The position numbers were made by a program, and so were the translations under genes. 14,621 nt of DNA. Origin: an uncultured Gammaproteobacteria bacterium. Its GTDB lineage: Bacteria; Pseudomonadota; Gammaproteobacteria; Pseudomonadales; Azotimanducaceae. The stretch lies in NCBI GenBank assembly GCA_913043075.1, contig CAJWLI010000012.1, positions 1 to 14,621 on the forward strand. Direction: 5' to 3'. Positions 1 to 8,611 of this stretch are shown one piece after another. The notes beneath the pieces are model-generated. The model was not told the origin of the DNA. It did no database searches and worked only from the letters and a program-made list of their open reading frames with translations. Each line of letters starts with the position of its first letter. The first letter of the stretch is position 1.

Positions 1-2993
1 TCATTTACGATTATTTCAAGCAACTTTTTGCTCAAATCACAAATCCCCCTATCGACTCAATAAGAGAGGAGATAGTGATGTCACTGGAGTGCTTCATTGG
101 TCCTGAAAGGAACCTACTAGAAACCTCACCAAGGCATGCTAATCGGCTTAATCTCTTGCACCCGATTATTTCAAACGGGGAACTTGACGACATAAAGGAA
201 ATAGCTACTCCTGGTTGGAAGACCAAAACCATAGACATTACATTCCCAAAACGAGACGGGAAGGAGGGCATGTTAAACAGAATCAATAGAATCTGTGAGG
301 AGTCAACGACAGCTATTAAAGATGGGTACTCAATGATCGTGTTGTCAGACAGAGAGATAAGCGCAGACAGAATGGCATTAAGCACGCTGATTGCATGCGG
401 TGCGGTTCACCACCACCTCGTCAACACGGCTGAAAGAACGAAAATAGGCATTATTTTAGAAACAGGAGAGGCAAGAGAAGTTCATCACCACTGTCTGCTG
501 ATTGGATACGGTGCAGATGCAATTAACCCTTACGTTGCATTTGAGGCCCTTTGGCAATCAAAGGAAAACGGACTTTTATCAAGCGAAGAATACAAGACCA
601 TTGATGATCTTGTAGCTGCCTACAAAAAAGGAGTTGCTAAAGGCATTCTGAAAGTGATGGCAAAAATGGGTATCTCCACGTTGCAGTCATATAAAGGCGC
701 TCAAATATTTGAAGCGGTAGGCTTGGCGAAAGAAATCATTGATAGATGCTTCGTGGGCACAGCAAGCAGAGTTGAGGGGATAGGGTTCGAGATCTTGTTC
801 AACGAAACAAAACAACGGCACGAACTAGGATATCCGGAGAGGCTAGATAATAGAATTGAAGTACTTCCGAACCCTGGGGATTTTCATTGGAGACGAGAAG
901 GCGACACTCATATGTGGGACCCTGATACTATCTCGTCTTTGCAAATTGCTTCAAAGACTAATAGCAAGAAAGATTACGAAAGATTCTCCGCTCATGCCAA
1001 CGAGGTTTCCACCAAACGATCAGCCTTCAGAGGGTTATTAAACTTTAAGTTCCCTGACCGAGGCATCGATCTCTCTGACGTAGAACCAGCAAAAGAGATC
1101 GTAAAGCGATTTTGCACTGGCGCAATGAGTTTCGGATCTATTTCCGCAGAGAGTCACGAAGCTCTTGCGATTGCGATGAACAGGTTGGGAGGGAAGTCCA
1201 ATACGGGCGAGGGTGGAGAAGACCCCGAACGTTTTAAACCGATGGCCAATGGCGATTCAAAAAGATCCGCAATCAAACAGATCGCCTCAGGACGATTTGG
1301 GGTAACGACTTGGTATCTCGCGAATTCTGATGAACTCCAAATCAAAATTGTTCAAGGGGCCAAGCCTGGAGAAGGAGGAGAACTCCCTGGAGGCAAAGTA
1401 GATGATAACATTGCCAGAATTAGGCACTCAACACCTGGCGTGGGACTAATAAGTCCGCCACCTCATCACGACATCTACTCAATAGAAGACATAGCCCAAC
1501 TAATTCACGATCTAAAAAACGCGAACCCTTCTGCTCGGATCAGCGTGAAACTAGGCTCTGAAGTGGGAGTGGGCACCATAGCCGCTGGAGTTACTAAAGC
1601 AAAAACGGATCATCTAGTAATCGCGGGACACGATGGGGGCACCGGGGCATCTCCATTGACATCAATTAAGCATGCTGGTCTGCCCTGGGAGTTGGGTTTG
1701 GCAGAGACACATCAGACTTTAGTAATGAATAATCTTCGATCAAGAGTAGTGTTACAAACTGATGGGCAGATAAAAACAGGTCGAGATGTAGCGATGGCTA
1801 TCCTCCTAGGTGCTGAAGAGATTGGTTTTGCAACGGCTCCTCTTATAACAATGGGGTGCATAATGATGAGGAAATGCCACCTAAACACCTGCCCAGTCGG
1901 TATTGCGACGCAAGACCCAGAATTGAGAAAGAAATTTTCGGGATCACCAGAAAGTGTAGTGAATTACTTTTTTATGGTAGCAGAAGAATTAAGAGAAATT
2001 ATGGCGAAACTCGGAATGACCCGGATAACCGATATGGTAGGCCGGGTTGACCTACTAGATTCAGAACAAGCGTTAGATCATTGGAAAACAAGAGGTTTAG
2101 ATTTCTCCAACATCCTTAAACCTGCGAAACTCGTTTACGAGAATACACAAGTCTATCAAACAGAAGACCAAGATCACGGTCTAGCGAGAGCACTCGACAA
2201 TAAGTTAATTGAGCTAGCTGAACCTGCAATCAAAGAAGGCAGAAACGTTAAGATAAAGGACAAGATTATCAACATCAACAGGGTAGTTGGTACCATGCTA
2301 TCTCACGAGGTTACCAAAGCGACCGGAGGAAAAGGGCTAGCCGAAGACACCATTGAAGTAAAACTTGACGGTTCTGCAGGACAGAGTCTTGGAGCATGGC
2401 TAGTGTCGGGAGTGACCCTAGAAATCGAAGGAGACGCAAATGACTACGTTGGTAAGGGCCTTTGTGGTGGAAAGATTATAATATATCCTCCCAAAACCAG
2501 CACTTTCTCCCCCGAATCAAATATTTTGATAGGAAATGTAGTCCTTTATGGCGCAACGTCTGGAGAAGCCTATTTTAGAGGGATAGGTGCGGAACGTTTT
2601 TGTGTCAGAAACAGCGGAGCGAATGCTGTGATCGAAGGAATAGGTGACCATGGCTGCGAATATATGACCGGTGGCCGCGTAGTTGTTTTGGGCGAAACCG
2701 GCAGAAACTTCGGAGCTGGAATGAGCGGCGGGATAGCTTACATTTGGGACAGATCGGGAAACTTCGAGAAAAATTGTAACAAGGGTACGGTGCTGTTAGA
2801 GCCACTTGAGAACCGCGCAGATATAAAAGAGCTCAAGTCAATGATCGAAAAACATGCCGGTTACACCGGGTCCACCATCGCCCAAGAGATATTATCGGAC
2901 TGGTCCAATCAACTTTCTAACTTCGTCAAGGTTATGCCGACCGACTATAAGAGAGTCTTAGAAGAAATGGCGTCCAAAAATATTGCCGTATGA
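1..2993 (+). CDS. gltB: Glutamate synthase large subunit, 5'-truncated by the window edge
   Basis: Large subunit of glutamate synthase (GOGAT), which makes two glutamates from glutamine and 2-oxoglutarate in the cytoplasm. The frame is open from base 3 and already reads family sequence (IYDYFKQLFAQITNPPIDS) before the first GTG/ATG at 75/78, so the gene enters from the left. About 996 residues are visible of a usual ~1,500; the N-terminal glutamine amidotransferase domain with its catalytic Cys1 lies outside. Visible order: central domain (residues 1 to ~340), FMN-binding synthase barrel (~350-690) with GHDGGTGASPLTS, then the C-terminal GXGXG beta-helix (~750-935). The 3Fe-4S cysteines are at visible residues 619, 625 and 630 (codons 1857, 1875, 1890; spacing C-X5-C-X4-C). 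No frameshift was seen. It stops with TGA 32 bases before gltD, so the two are surely co-transcribed. Identity is very secure. Confidence 0.97.
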   Translation, partial: IYDYFKQLFAQITNPPIDSIREEIVMSLECFIGPERNLLETSPRHANRLNLLHPIISNGELDDIKEIATPGWKTKTIDITFPKRDGKEGMLNRINRICEESTTAIKDGYSMIVLSDREISADRMALSTLIACGAVHHHLVNTAERTKIGIILETGEAREVHHHCLLIGYGADAINPYVAFEALWQSKENGLLSSEEYKTIDDLVAAYKKGVAKGILKVMAKMGISTLQSYKGAQIFEAVGLAKEIIDRCFVGTASRVEGIGFEILFNETKQRHELGYPERLDNRIEVLPNPGDFHWRREGDTHMWDPDTISSLQIASKTNSKKDYERFSAHANEVSTKRSAFRGLLNFKFPDRGIDLSDVEPAKEIVKRFCTGAMSFGSISAESHEALAIAMNRLGGKSNTGEGGEDPERFKPMANGDSKRSAIKQIASGRFGVTTWYLANSDELQIKIVQGAKPGEGGELPGGKVDDNIARIRHSTPGVGLISPPPHHDIYSIEDIAQLIHDLKNANPSARISVKLGSEVGVGTIAAGVTKAKTDHLVIAGHDGGTGASPLTSIKHAGLPWELGLAETHQTLVMNNLRSRVVLQTDGQIKTGRDVAMAILLGAEEIGFATAPLITMGCIMMRKCHLNTCPVGIATQDPELRKKFSGSPESVVNYFFMVAEELREIMAKLGMTRITDMVGRVDLLDSEQALDHWKTRGLDFSNILKPAKLVYENTQVYQTEDQDHGLARALDNKLIELAEPAIKEGRNVKIKDKIININRVVGTMLSHEVTKATGGKGLAEDTIEVKLDGSAGQSLGAWLVSGVTLEIEGDANDYVGKGLCGGKIIIYPPKTSTFSPESNILIGNVVLYGATSGEAYFRGIGAERFCVRNSGANAVIEGIGDHGCEYMTGGRVVVLGETGRNFGAGMSGGIAYIWDRSGNFEKNCNKGTVLLEPLENRADIKELKSMIEKHAGYTGSTIAQEILSDWSNQLSNFVKVMPTDYKRVLEEMASKNIAV

Positions 2994-3025
2994 AAGTAAA
3001 AGGGAAAAATAGCTAGGTTTAAACT

Positions 3026-4465
3026 ATGGGGAAGCCAACAGGTTTTAAAGAGTTTGAGAGAGAAGTCAGGCCGTATCGTAACGCGTCTATAAGGCTTCTG
3101 GATTTTAAAGAATTGTACACTGAGCACGAGGAGCCACTTTTAGCTACCCAAGGGTCAAGATGCATGGATTGCGGTGTACCATTCTGCCAGTCAGAGAATG
3201 GTTGCCCAGTGCACAACCTCATTCCCGAATGGAACGACTTAGTTTATCAAGGCAGATGGCGTGAAGCTTTAGACCGCTTACACAAAACAAATAATTTCCC
3301 AGAATTTACAGGACGGGTTTGTCCTGCGCCCTGCGAAGGTTCCTGCGTTTTAGGTATTACAAATCCACCAGTGACTATTAAGAATATTGAGTGCGCCATC
3401 ATAGACAAGGGCTTCGAGAGCGGCTGGGTCAAACCGAATTCTCCTGCCCCGATAACTGGAAAAACTATTGCGATTGTGGGCTCAGGACCATGCGGGTTAG
3501 CCGCGGCTGATCAGCTAAACAAAGCGGGGCACAAGGTTACAGTCTATGAGAGAGCCGACAGACTCGGAGGCCTTCTTATGTATGGTATTCCAAATATGAA
3601 ACTGGAAAAGAATGTAGTGGAGAGAAGAATTGATCTGATGCGAAAATCAGGGGTGAGCTTCGAGACTAATTCGGACATAGGAAAAACTATACCTCCAGAG
3701 GCCTTAATAGAAAAAAACGATGCTATCTTGCTTGCAACGGGGGCAACTGTGGCAAGAGATCTAGAAATAAAAGGGAGAGACGCCGAAGGCATTTTCCTGG
3801 CCATGGAGTTCTTAACCAAGAACACCAAGAGCCTCCTGGACTCCAATCATTTAGATGGCAATTACATATCAGCTGAAGACAAGGATGTAATCGTCATCGG
3901 TGGCGGGGACACAGGGACCGACTGCATTGGCACATCAATTCGCCACGGATGCAGATCGCTAGTTAACTTCGAGCTTTTACCCAAGCCGCCAAAAGAAAGA
4001 GCAGAGAATAATCCTTGGCCTCTTTGGCCAAAAATTTATAGGGTCGACTATGGTCACGCGGAAGCATCTCAGAAGTTCGGCGATGACCCTAGGGTCTACT
4101 CTGTAATGAGCAAGGAATTCCTTAAGGACAATGATAACAAGCTCACAGGGATCATAACCGTAAGCGTCGACGACAACCTACAAGAAATCCCAAATACGGA
4201 AAAGATATGGAAAGCAGACCTTGTGCTGCTTTCCTTGGGATTTATTCAACCAGAACACTACATAAACGAAAAGTTAGGGATCACATTAGACGACAGAGGG
4301 AATTTTCTAGCTTCCAAATCAGACTTCCGCACTAGTATTCCTAAAGTATATGCCGCAGCTGATTGCAGAAGAGGGCAGGACTTAGTTGTGAGAGCAATCA
4401 ATGAAGGTAGAGAAGCAGCTCGAGAAATTGATAGGGATTTGATGGGGTTTACTGAACTTCCTTAG
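3026..4465 (+). CDS. gltD: Glutamate synthase small subunit (FAD/Fe-S NAD(P)H oxidoreductase)
   Basis: Supplies electrons from NAD(P)H through FAD and Fe-S clusters to GltB. It has 479 residues, the usual length. The N-terminal Fe-S region has cysteines 46, 49, 54 and 60, then 99, 103 and 107. An FAD-binding GSGPCG motif is at 152-157 and an NAD(P)H-binding GGGDTG at 292-297. The ATG at 3026 follows an AGG 8 bases upstream and gltB by 32 bases. The section after the second dinucleotide motif (LPKPPKERAENNPWPLWPKI, then YRVDYGHAEA) resembles the small-subunit part of plant and yeast NADH-GOGAT and of cyanobacterial or Bacillus-type enzymes. It is unlike E. coli GltD, which has YRRDEENMPGSRREV there. 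NADH or NADPH preference cannot be read from this. The stop codon overlaps that of the convergent aroB. Confidence 0.96.
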   Translation: MGKPTGFKEFEREVRPYRNASIRLLDFKELYTEHEEPLLATQGSRCMDCGVPFCQSENGCPVHNLIPEWNDLVYQGRWREALDRLHKTNNFPEFTGRVCPAPCEGSCVLGITNPPVTIKNIECAIIDKGFESGWVKPNSPAPITGKTIAIVGSGPCGLAAADQLNKAGHKVTVYERADRLGGLLMYGIPNMKLEKNVVERRIDLMRKSGVSFETNSDIGKTIPPEALIEKNDAILLATGATVARDLEIKGRDAEGIFLAMEFLTKNTKSLLDSNHLDGNYISAEDKDVIVIGGGDTGTDCIGTSIRHGCRSLVNFELLPKPPKERAENNPWPLWPKIYRVDYGHAEASQKFGDDPRVYSVMSKEFLKDNDNKLTGIITVSVDDNLQEIPNTEKIWKADLVLLSLGFIQPEHYINEKLGITLDDRGNFLASKSDFRTSIPKVYAAADCRRGQDLVVRAINEGREAAREIDRDLMGFTELP

Positions 4466-5559
4466 ACTCCTGAACAGAGATTTTCTCGCGCTTGAAGAGT
4501 TGCTCTGAGCTTTTCGATAGGCACTCGCTCCACGAGAGCAGCACTACCAATTCCTCCGTTAACAAGAACAAACCTTAGTCCAGTCTCATCAACTTTTTTA
4601 TCCCGACTCATCAATCTAAGAAAAGTCTCCTCTTCCAGAGAAGCTGGAGGTGCAAACGGCAAGCCTGCATCTGTAACAAGAGCTTTAATCCTTTTAGCGT
4701 CGTCTAATGCACACATGCCCAGCCGAAAGGACAAATCTGCAGCCATGACCAAGCCGGCTCCCACAGCTTCACCATGTAACCACTTTGAATAGCCCGTAGC
4801 TGTTTCTATAGCGTGACCAAAAGTGTGTCCAAGGTTTAATAGAGCCCTTTTCCCCGTTTCCAACTCATCTTCTGAAACAATTTCAGCTTTGATCCTGCAA
4901 CTTCCGGCGACGACATATTCCAATGTCTCGCTGTCCAACCGCAACAACTTGGAAATATTTTTTTCAATCCAATCGAAATAGGATTTATCCGCTAATATAC
5001 CGTGCTTAATAATTTCCGCTAAACCAGTGCAGACTTCTCTCTTCGGAAGAGTATTAAGGGTATCCGTATCTACAATCACCGTTTTTGGTTGATAAAATGC
5101 CCCTATCATATTCTTTCCGTCTTCATGATTTACAGCTGTTTTCCCTCCCACGGACGAATCTACCTGAGCTAACAAAGTAGTAGGAATTTGCAAAAAGGGG
5201 ATTCCCCTTTGGAAAATCGCCGCAACGAAACCTGCCGTATCACCAACCACGCCGCCACCCAAAGCTAAAATCGTTGAAGTTCTATTAACTCCTTTTTTAA
5301 TCATTACGCTTATTATTTCCTCGACAGTTCGGAGATTTTTGAATTGCTCTCCCTCAGGGATTAGATATACACCAAAATCAAAGCCCGAAAGACTCGAAAT
5401 CAGCCTATCAAGATAATGATTGGCTACAGATTTATTAGAAATTATGAAAACGCTTTTTTTTCCTATGTGTCTTCCGATTAACTCGGAATCCGACAGCAAG
5501 CCGGAACCGATAAAAATATCGTAGGAGTTGCGACTAAGAGTTAATTTAACTTTTTCCAA
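4462..5559 (-). CDS. aroB: 3-dehydroquinate synthase
   Basis: Second step of the shikimate pathway: converts DAHP to 3-dehydroquinate using NAD and a divalent metal (Zn or Co), in the cytoplasm. I chose the TTG at 5559, giving 365 residues (E. coli 362). It begins MEKVKLTLSRNSYDI, in register with the family N-terminus (E. coli MERIVVTLGERSYPI). The frame stays open to an ATG at 5628, which would add 23 basic residues unlike the family. Motifs: GEQFKNL at 70-76, GGGVVGD at 101-107, DSSVGGKTAVNH at 134-145, AEIIKHG at 181-187, NLGHTFGHA at 242-250 and LHGEAVGAG at 261-269. The metal ligands are E182, H245 and H262. Its start overlaps the end of aroK by 14 bases, suggesting translational coupling, with only a weak AGAG upstream. 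The product is certain; the start is less so. Confidence 0.95.
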   Translation of the reverse strand: MEKVKLTLSRNSYDIFIGSGLLSDSELIGRHIGKKSVFIISNKSVANHYLDRLISSLSGFDFGVYLIPEGEQFKNLRTVEEIISVMIKKGVNRTSTILALGGGVVGDTAGFVAAIFQRGIPFLQIPTTLLAQVDSSVGGKTAVNHEDGKNMIGAFYQPKTVIVDTDTLNTLPKREVCTGLAEIIKHGILADKSYFDWIEKNISKLLRLDSETLEYVVAGSCRIKAEIVSEDELETGKRALLNLGHTFGHAIETATGYSKWLHGEAVGAGLVMAADLSFRLGMCALDDAKRIKALVTDAGLPFAPPASLEEETFLRLMSRDKKVDETGLRFVLVNGGIGSAALVERVPIEKLRATLQARENLCSGV

Positions 5560-6079
5560 TTTCGATCTCTTTATCAAGGGCTTCCATAATCTTAGCAACC
5601 GCGTTTTTGCTACTTTTTTCTGCCACATTTATCTCGATATCACTCACTTCTTTGTATAACGAACTCCTTTCTCGCAATATCTTTTCTAGCACTTTTTTTA
5701 CATTCTTACCTTTCAACAAAGGTCTTTTTGTATCATCTTTTGTTCTTTTCACTAGTAACGTTAAATCTGCGTTTAGATAAATAACCAATCCCCTGATTTT
5801 TAGATTTTCTCTGTTTCGTTCACGCAGCACCGAGCCTCCACCAGTCGCAACTAAAACATTTTCCTCTTTTGTTAATTCTTCTAAAACTTGCTCTTCTCTG
5901 TCTCGAAAGCCTTTTTCTCCCTCCACATCGAATATCCAAGATATATTCGTCCCAGTTCGTCTTTCTATCTCTCTGTCAGAATCAATGAATCTCAATCCAA
6001 GTTCACTTGCCAAAAGTTTGCCAACAGTAGTTTTTCCAACGCCCATAGGCCCTACGATAAACAACCTTTTTAGCTGCAA
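5546..6079 (-). CDS. aroK: Shikimate kinase
   Basis: Phosphorylates shikimate at the 3-hydroxyl with ATP (step 5 of chorismate synthesis). From the TTG at 6079 the protein has 177 residues (E. coli AroK 173). It begins MQLKRLFIVGPMGVGKTT: the P-loop is at residues 10-17 and K16 contacts phosphate. The shikimate site is D33 and D35 in IDSDREIERRTG, R59 in GFRDREE and GGG at 80-82. The lid arginine is R119 in DTKRPLL. I prefer TTG because GGGAG lies 8 bases upstream and the leader then has family length. A GTG at 6100, just after an in-frame TGA, is the only longer start and would add seven residues. It is the first gene of the aroK-aroB pair and diverges from mrcA. In many gammaproteobacteria pilMNOPQ precede aroK; here nothing does. 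Confidence 0.94.
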   Translation of the reverse strand: MQLKRLFIVGPMGVGKTTVGKLLASELGLRFIDSDREIERRTGTNISWIFDVEGEKGFRDREEQVLEELTKEENVLVATGGGSVLRERNRENLKIRGLVIYLNADLTLLVKRTKDDTKRPLLKGKNVKKVLEKILRERSSLYKEVSDIEINVAEKSSKNAVAKIMEALDKEIEIGKS

Positions 6080-6087
6080 ACTACAGA

Positions 6088-6092
6088 CTCCC
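6088..6092 (-). promoter_or_regulatory. Ribosome binding site deciding the aroK start
   Basis: GGGAG on the minus strand ends 8 bases before the TTG at 6079. It sits inside the coding extension implied by the GTG at 6100, so it favours the TTG. This rests on Shine-Dalgarno reading alone. Confidence 0.5.
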
Positions 6093-6155
6093 GTTATCAC
6101 GCAAATGATCTTTCATTTCTCTTTTTCTCTAAAAACGAGCCGATGGATATAAACT

Positions 6156-6186
6156 TCTATAAAACTTGATACCATCGAAAAGTCAA
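6156..6186 (-). promoter_or_regulatory. Candidate sigma-70 promoter for aroK-aroB
   Basis: On the minus strand TTGACT (6186-6181, 5 of 6 with the -35 consensus) and TATAGA (6161-6156, 4 of 6 with the -10 consensus) are separated by 19 bases. This is slightly long but tolerated. It would start transcription about 70 bases before the preferred aroK start. It is the only reasonable minus-strand pair found in the 129-base divergent spacer. Confidence 0.35.
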
Positions 6187-6193
6187 AACACCA

Positions 6194-6199
6194 TATAAT
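6194..6199 (+). promoter_or_regulatory. Candidate -10 element for mrcA
   Basis: A perfect TATAAT lies 30 bases before the mrcA ATG. No good -35 lies 16-18 bases upstream; the nearest, TTGATA at 6166-6171, is 22 bases away, and there is no extended TGN. It is a reasonable but incomplete promoter, in an A+T-rich spacer where such words occur by chance. Confidence 0.35.
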
Positions 6200-6229
6200 A
6201 ACGTTTTTAAACAGTTCCCGTCGAAAATA

Positions 6230-8611
6230 ATGAGAATTATCCTGAGAGCTATAGCGATCTTTACCCTCTTGCTGGCGAGCTTACTTAGTATGTTGCTGTC
6301 TGGTGTATTTCTTTATTTAAACCCATCAATCCCAGAAATAGAGACATTTTCAAAGGTAAGTATCAAAGCGCCGCTCAAAATTTACTCCGATGACAACCTC
6401 CTTATACAGGAATTTGGAGAAAGACTAAGTCCTATAACATTCGATGAAATACCCCCATTATTTATAAAAGCTTTACTAGATACAGAAGATAAAAGATTCT
6501 TTGAGCACAAAGGAATCGACTTAGTTACGCTTTTTAATGCAAGTTGGCAACTAATTCGCAACAAGGGAGTCATCAGGTCTGGCGCCTCCACCATCACTAT
6601 GCAATTGGTAAAAAATATCTCGGGGCAGACAGAAATTCGATTTATACGGAAATTCAAAGAAATGCTTTTGGCTCTAAAAATAGAAAGAGAGCTATCCAAA
6701 GAAGACATTCTCCAGTTATATCTGAACATTATCCCTTTCGGTAAGCATTCGTTTGGCGTTCAAGCTGCCTCGAATACTTATTACGGGAAAGATTTAAGTG
6801 AACTTAACCTTGCTCAAATGGCAATGCTTGCAGGTATACCCCAAGCTCCAGAGGCGGGGAACCCGATAAATGGTCCAGAACGCGCTAAGCGCAGAAGAGA
6901 CTTAGTCTTAAAAAGAATGTTAGAACAGGGATCAATCAACTATACGATGTATGAGGAAGCAAGAACAAAACCAATCACTGCAAAAGTGTTCAACCGAAAT
7001 ATCCAATTATCTGCACCACATGTTGCTGAAATGGTGAGAAAAGAATTACTCACTAAGTTGGGCAGCAAAGCCTACACGGGTGGGTATATTGTAAAAACAA
7101 CCATCCGAAACGATCTGCAGGTCGCAGCGCAAAAGGCCTTAAGAAAAAAATTGATTGAGTACGATAGACGACATGGATATCGCGGCCCTGGCTATCGGAC
7201 TATTCAAGGCACCGACGAATATTTAGCTTTGCCGGAAGCTGGATATCCAGAAAATTGGATCGAAACTTTGAAAAGACTACCCGTAATTGGCAATCAAGAA
7301 CCTTCTATTGTCACAAAAATTGATAACAAATCGATCTTCCTCTTGGGGAAAAGCCTTCAAGAAATAGTGCTCAATTGGGAGGACGAGACCTGGGCGCGTC
7401 CTTTTATAAATTCAAATGAGCGAGGAAAGAGACCAAAGTCTCCGAAGGATTTATTCAACATAGGAGACGTTATTCGAGTTGAGCAAAGAAATAGGACTGA
7501 CTTTGGGCTTGGCCAAATACCAGCTATTCAAGGAGCGTTTGTAGCAATAGATCCTAAAAACGGATCTATTAAAGCTCTTGTAGGAGGATTTGACTTTAAG
7601 CAAAATCAGTTTAACCATGTAACTCAAGCACGAAGACAGCCAGGATCAAGTTTCAAACCATTCTACTATGCAGGCGCTCTGGAGAACGGTCTAACCGCGG
7701 CGACTATCTTTAATGATGCACCATTAGTCTTGCCTGGTGGAGAATTAGAAGAAACATATAGGCCAAAAAATTCAGGAGATGCATTTCAAGGCAATATCCG
7801 ATTAAGAGAAGCCTTGTACAGATCAATTAACTTAGTCTCAATTAGGGTTTTGTTGGACCTAGGGCCAGAAAATGCGATCAAATATGTATCCAGATTCGGT
7901 TTCGATACAAGCAATTTTCCAAAAAACTTACAATTGGCTTTTGGCGGAGGAACAATTGCTCTGAGCCCTCTTGAGGTAGCCACCGCTTACGCGACTTTTG
8001 CAAACGGCGGGTTCAAGATCGAGCCTTATTTAATAAGAACGATAGATTCTATAAATGAAGAATTCTATTACCAGGAGATTCCCTTAGAATTATGCGCAAA
8101 AGATTGTGAGGGCAAAGTAAAAAAAGCTACGCGTGTGTTAGAACCGAGAGTTGCCTTCATCATGAATTCTATGTTGTCCGATGCGGTGAAAAAAGGGACG
8201 GCGAGAAAAGCTACCCGAATTTTAGACAGGCAAGATCTTCATGGAAAAACTGGGACAACAAACGATTCAGATGTCTGGTTCTCAGGATACACTCCGAATC
8301 TTGTTGCAACTGCTTGGGCCGGTTTCAGCGACAATAGTCCTGTAGGAAATAGAGAATGGGGCTCTAGGGCACCTTTAGAAACTTGGATAGAGTTTATGAG
8401 AGAGGCTCTTAAGGGGTCGCCCGAAGATATTTTAAGATCAAAACCCGAAGGATTAGTGCTAGTAAAAATTGACCCCAAAACAGGACTGAGAGCGAAGGCC
8501 TCGGATCCTCAGGGTATCTTCGAAATCTTTAGAGAAGAATATAGTCCACAAACGATGTCTAAACGGGTTCCTGGCTTCGAGGCAGAAGACCCCACGCAAA
8601 CTTTGTTCTAA
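6230..8611 (+). CDS. mrcA: Penicillin-binding protein 1A (bifunctional glycosyltransferase/transpeptidase)
   Basis: Class A PBP that polymerises lipid II into glycan strands and cross-links the peptides on the outer face of the inner membrane. It has 793 residues (E. coli 850). Order: a short cytoplasmic N-terminus and membrane anchor (~5-30); a GT51 domain with EDKRFFEH at 86-93 (catalytic E86), GASTITMQ at 118-125 and a KIERELSKEDILQLYLN helix; a PBP1A-specific OB-like insert starting near YDRRHGYRGPGY; then the transpeptidase. The transpeptidase motifs are SSFK at 473-476 (acylated S473), SIN at 532-534 (SRN in many homologues) and KTG at 673-675. The OB insert and the divergent aroK neighbour make it PBP1A rather than PBP1B or PBP1C. 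All catalytic residues are present. The ATG at 6230 has no clear ribosome binding site. Confidence 0.96.
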   Translation: MRIILRAIAIFTLLLASLLSMLLSGVFLYLNPSIPEIETFSKVSIKAPLKIYSDDNLLIQEFGERLSPITFDEIPPLFIKALLDTEDKRFFEHKGIDLVTLFNASWQLIRNKGVIRSGASTITMQLVKNISGQTEIRFIRKFKEMLLALKIERELSKEDILQLYLNIIPFGKHSFGVQAASNTYYGKDLSELNLAQMAMLAGIPQAPEAGNPINGPERAKRRRDLVLKRMLEQGSINYTMYEEARTKPITAKVFNRNIQLSAPHVAEMVRKELLTKLGSKAYTGGYIVKTTIRNDLQVAAQKALRKKLIEYDRRHGYRGPGYRTIQGTDEYLALPEAGYPENWIETLKRLPVIGNQEPSIVTKIDNKSIFLLGKSLQEIVLNWEDETWARPFINSNERGKRPKSPKDLFNIGDVIRVEQRNRTDFGLGQIPAIQGAFVAIDPKNGSIKALVGGFDFKQNQFNHVTQARRQPGSSFKPFYYAGALENGLTAATIFNDAPLVLPGGELEETYRPKNSGDAFQGNIRLREALYRSINLVSIRVLLDLGPENAIKYVSRFGFDTSNFPKNLQLAFGGGTIALSPLEVATAYATFANGGFKIEPYLIRTIDSINEEFYYQEIPLELCAKDCEGKVKKATRVLEPRVAFIMNSMLSDAVKKGTARKATRILDRQDLHGKTGTTNDSDVWFSGYTPNLVATAWAGFSDNSPVGNREWGSRAPLETWIEFMREALKGSPEDILRSKPEGLVLVKIDPKTGLRAKASDPQGIFEIFREEYSPQTMSKRVPGFEAEDPTQTLF

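Noticed and set aside
75..80. GTG/ATG at 75/78 as the start of gltB
   Set aside because: The frame is open to base 3 and encodes conserved GltB sequence before this point; the gene is cut by the window edge.
32..385. 117-codon minus-strand frame inside gltB
   Set aside because: It lies wholly opposite strongly conserved GltB sequence and has no recognisable domain; a shadow frame.
5560..5628. ATG at 5628 as the aroB start
   Set aside because: It adds 23 basic residues not seen in the family and deepens the overlap with aroK to 83 bases. Kept as an alternative in the aroB entry.
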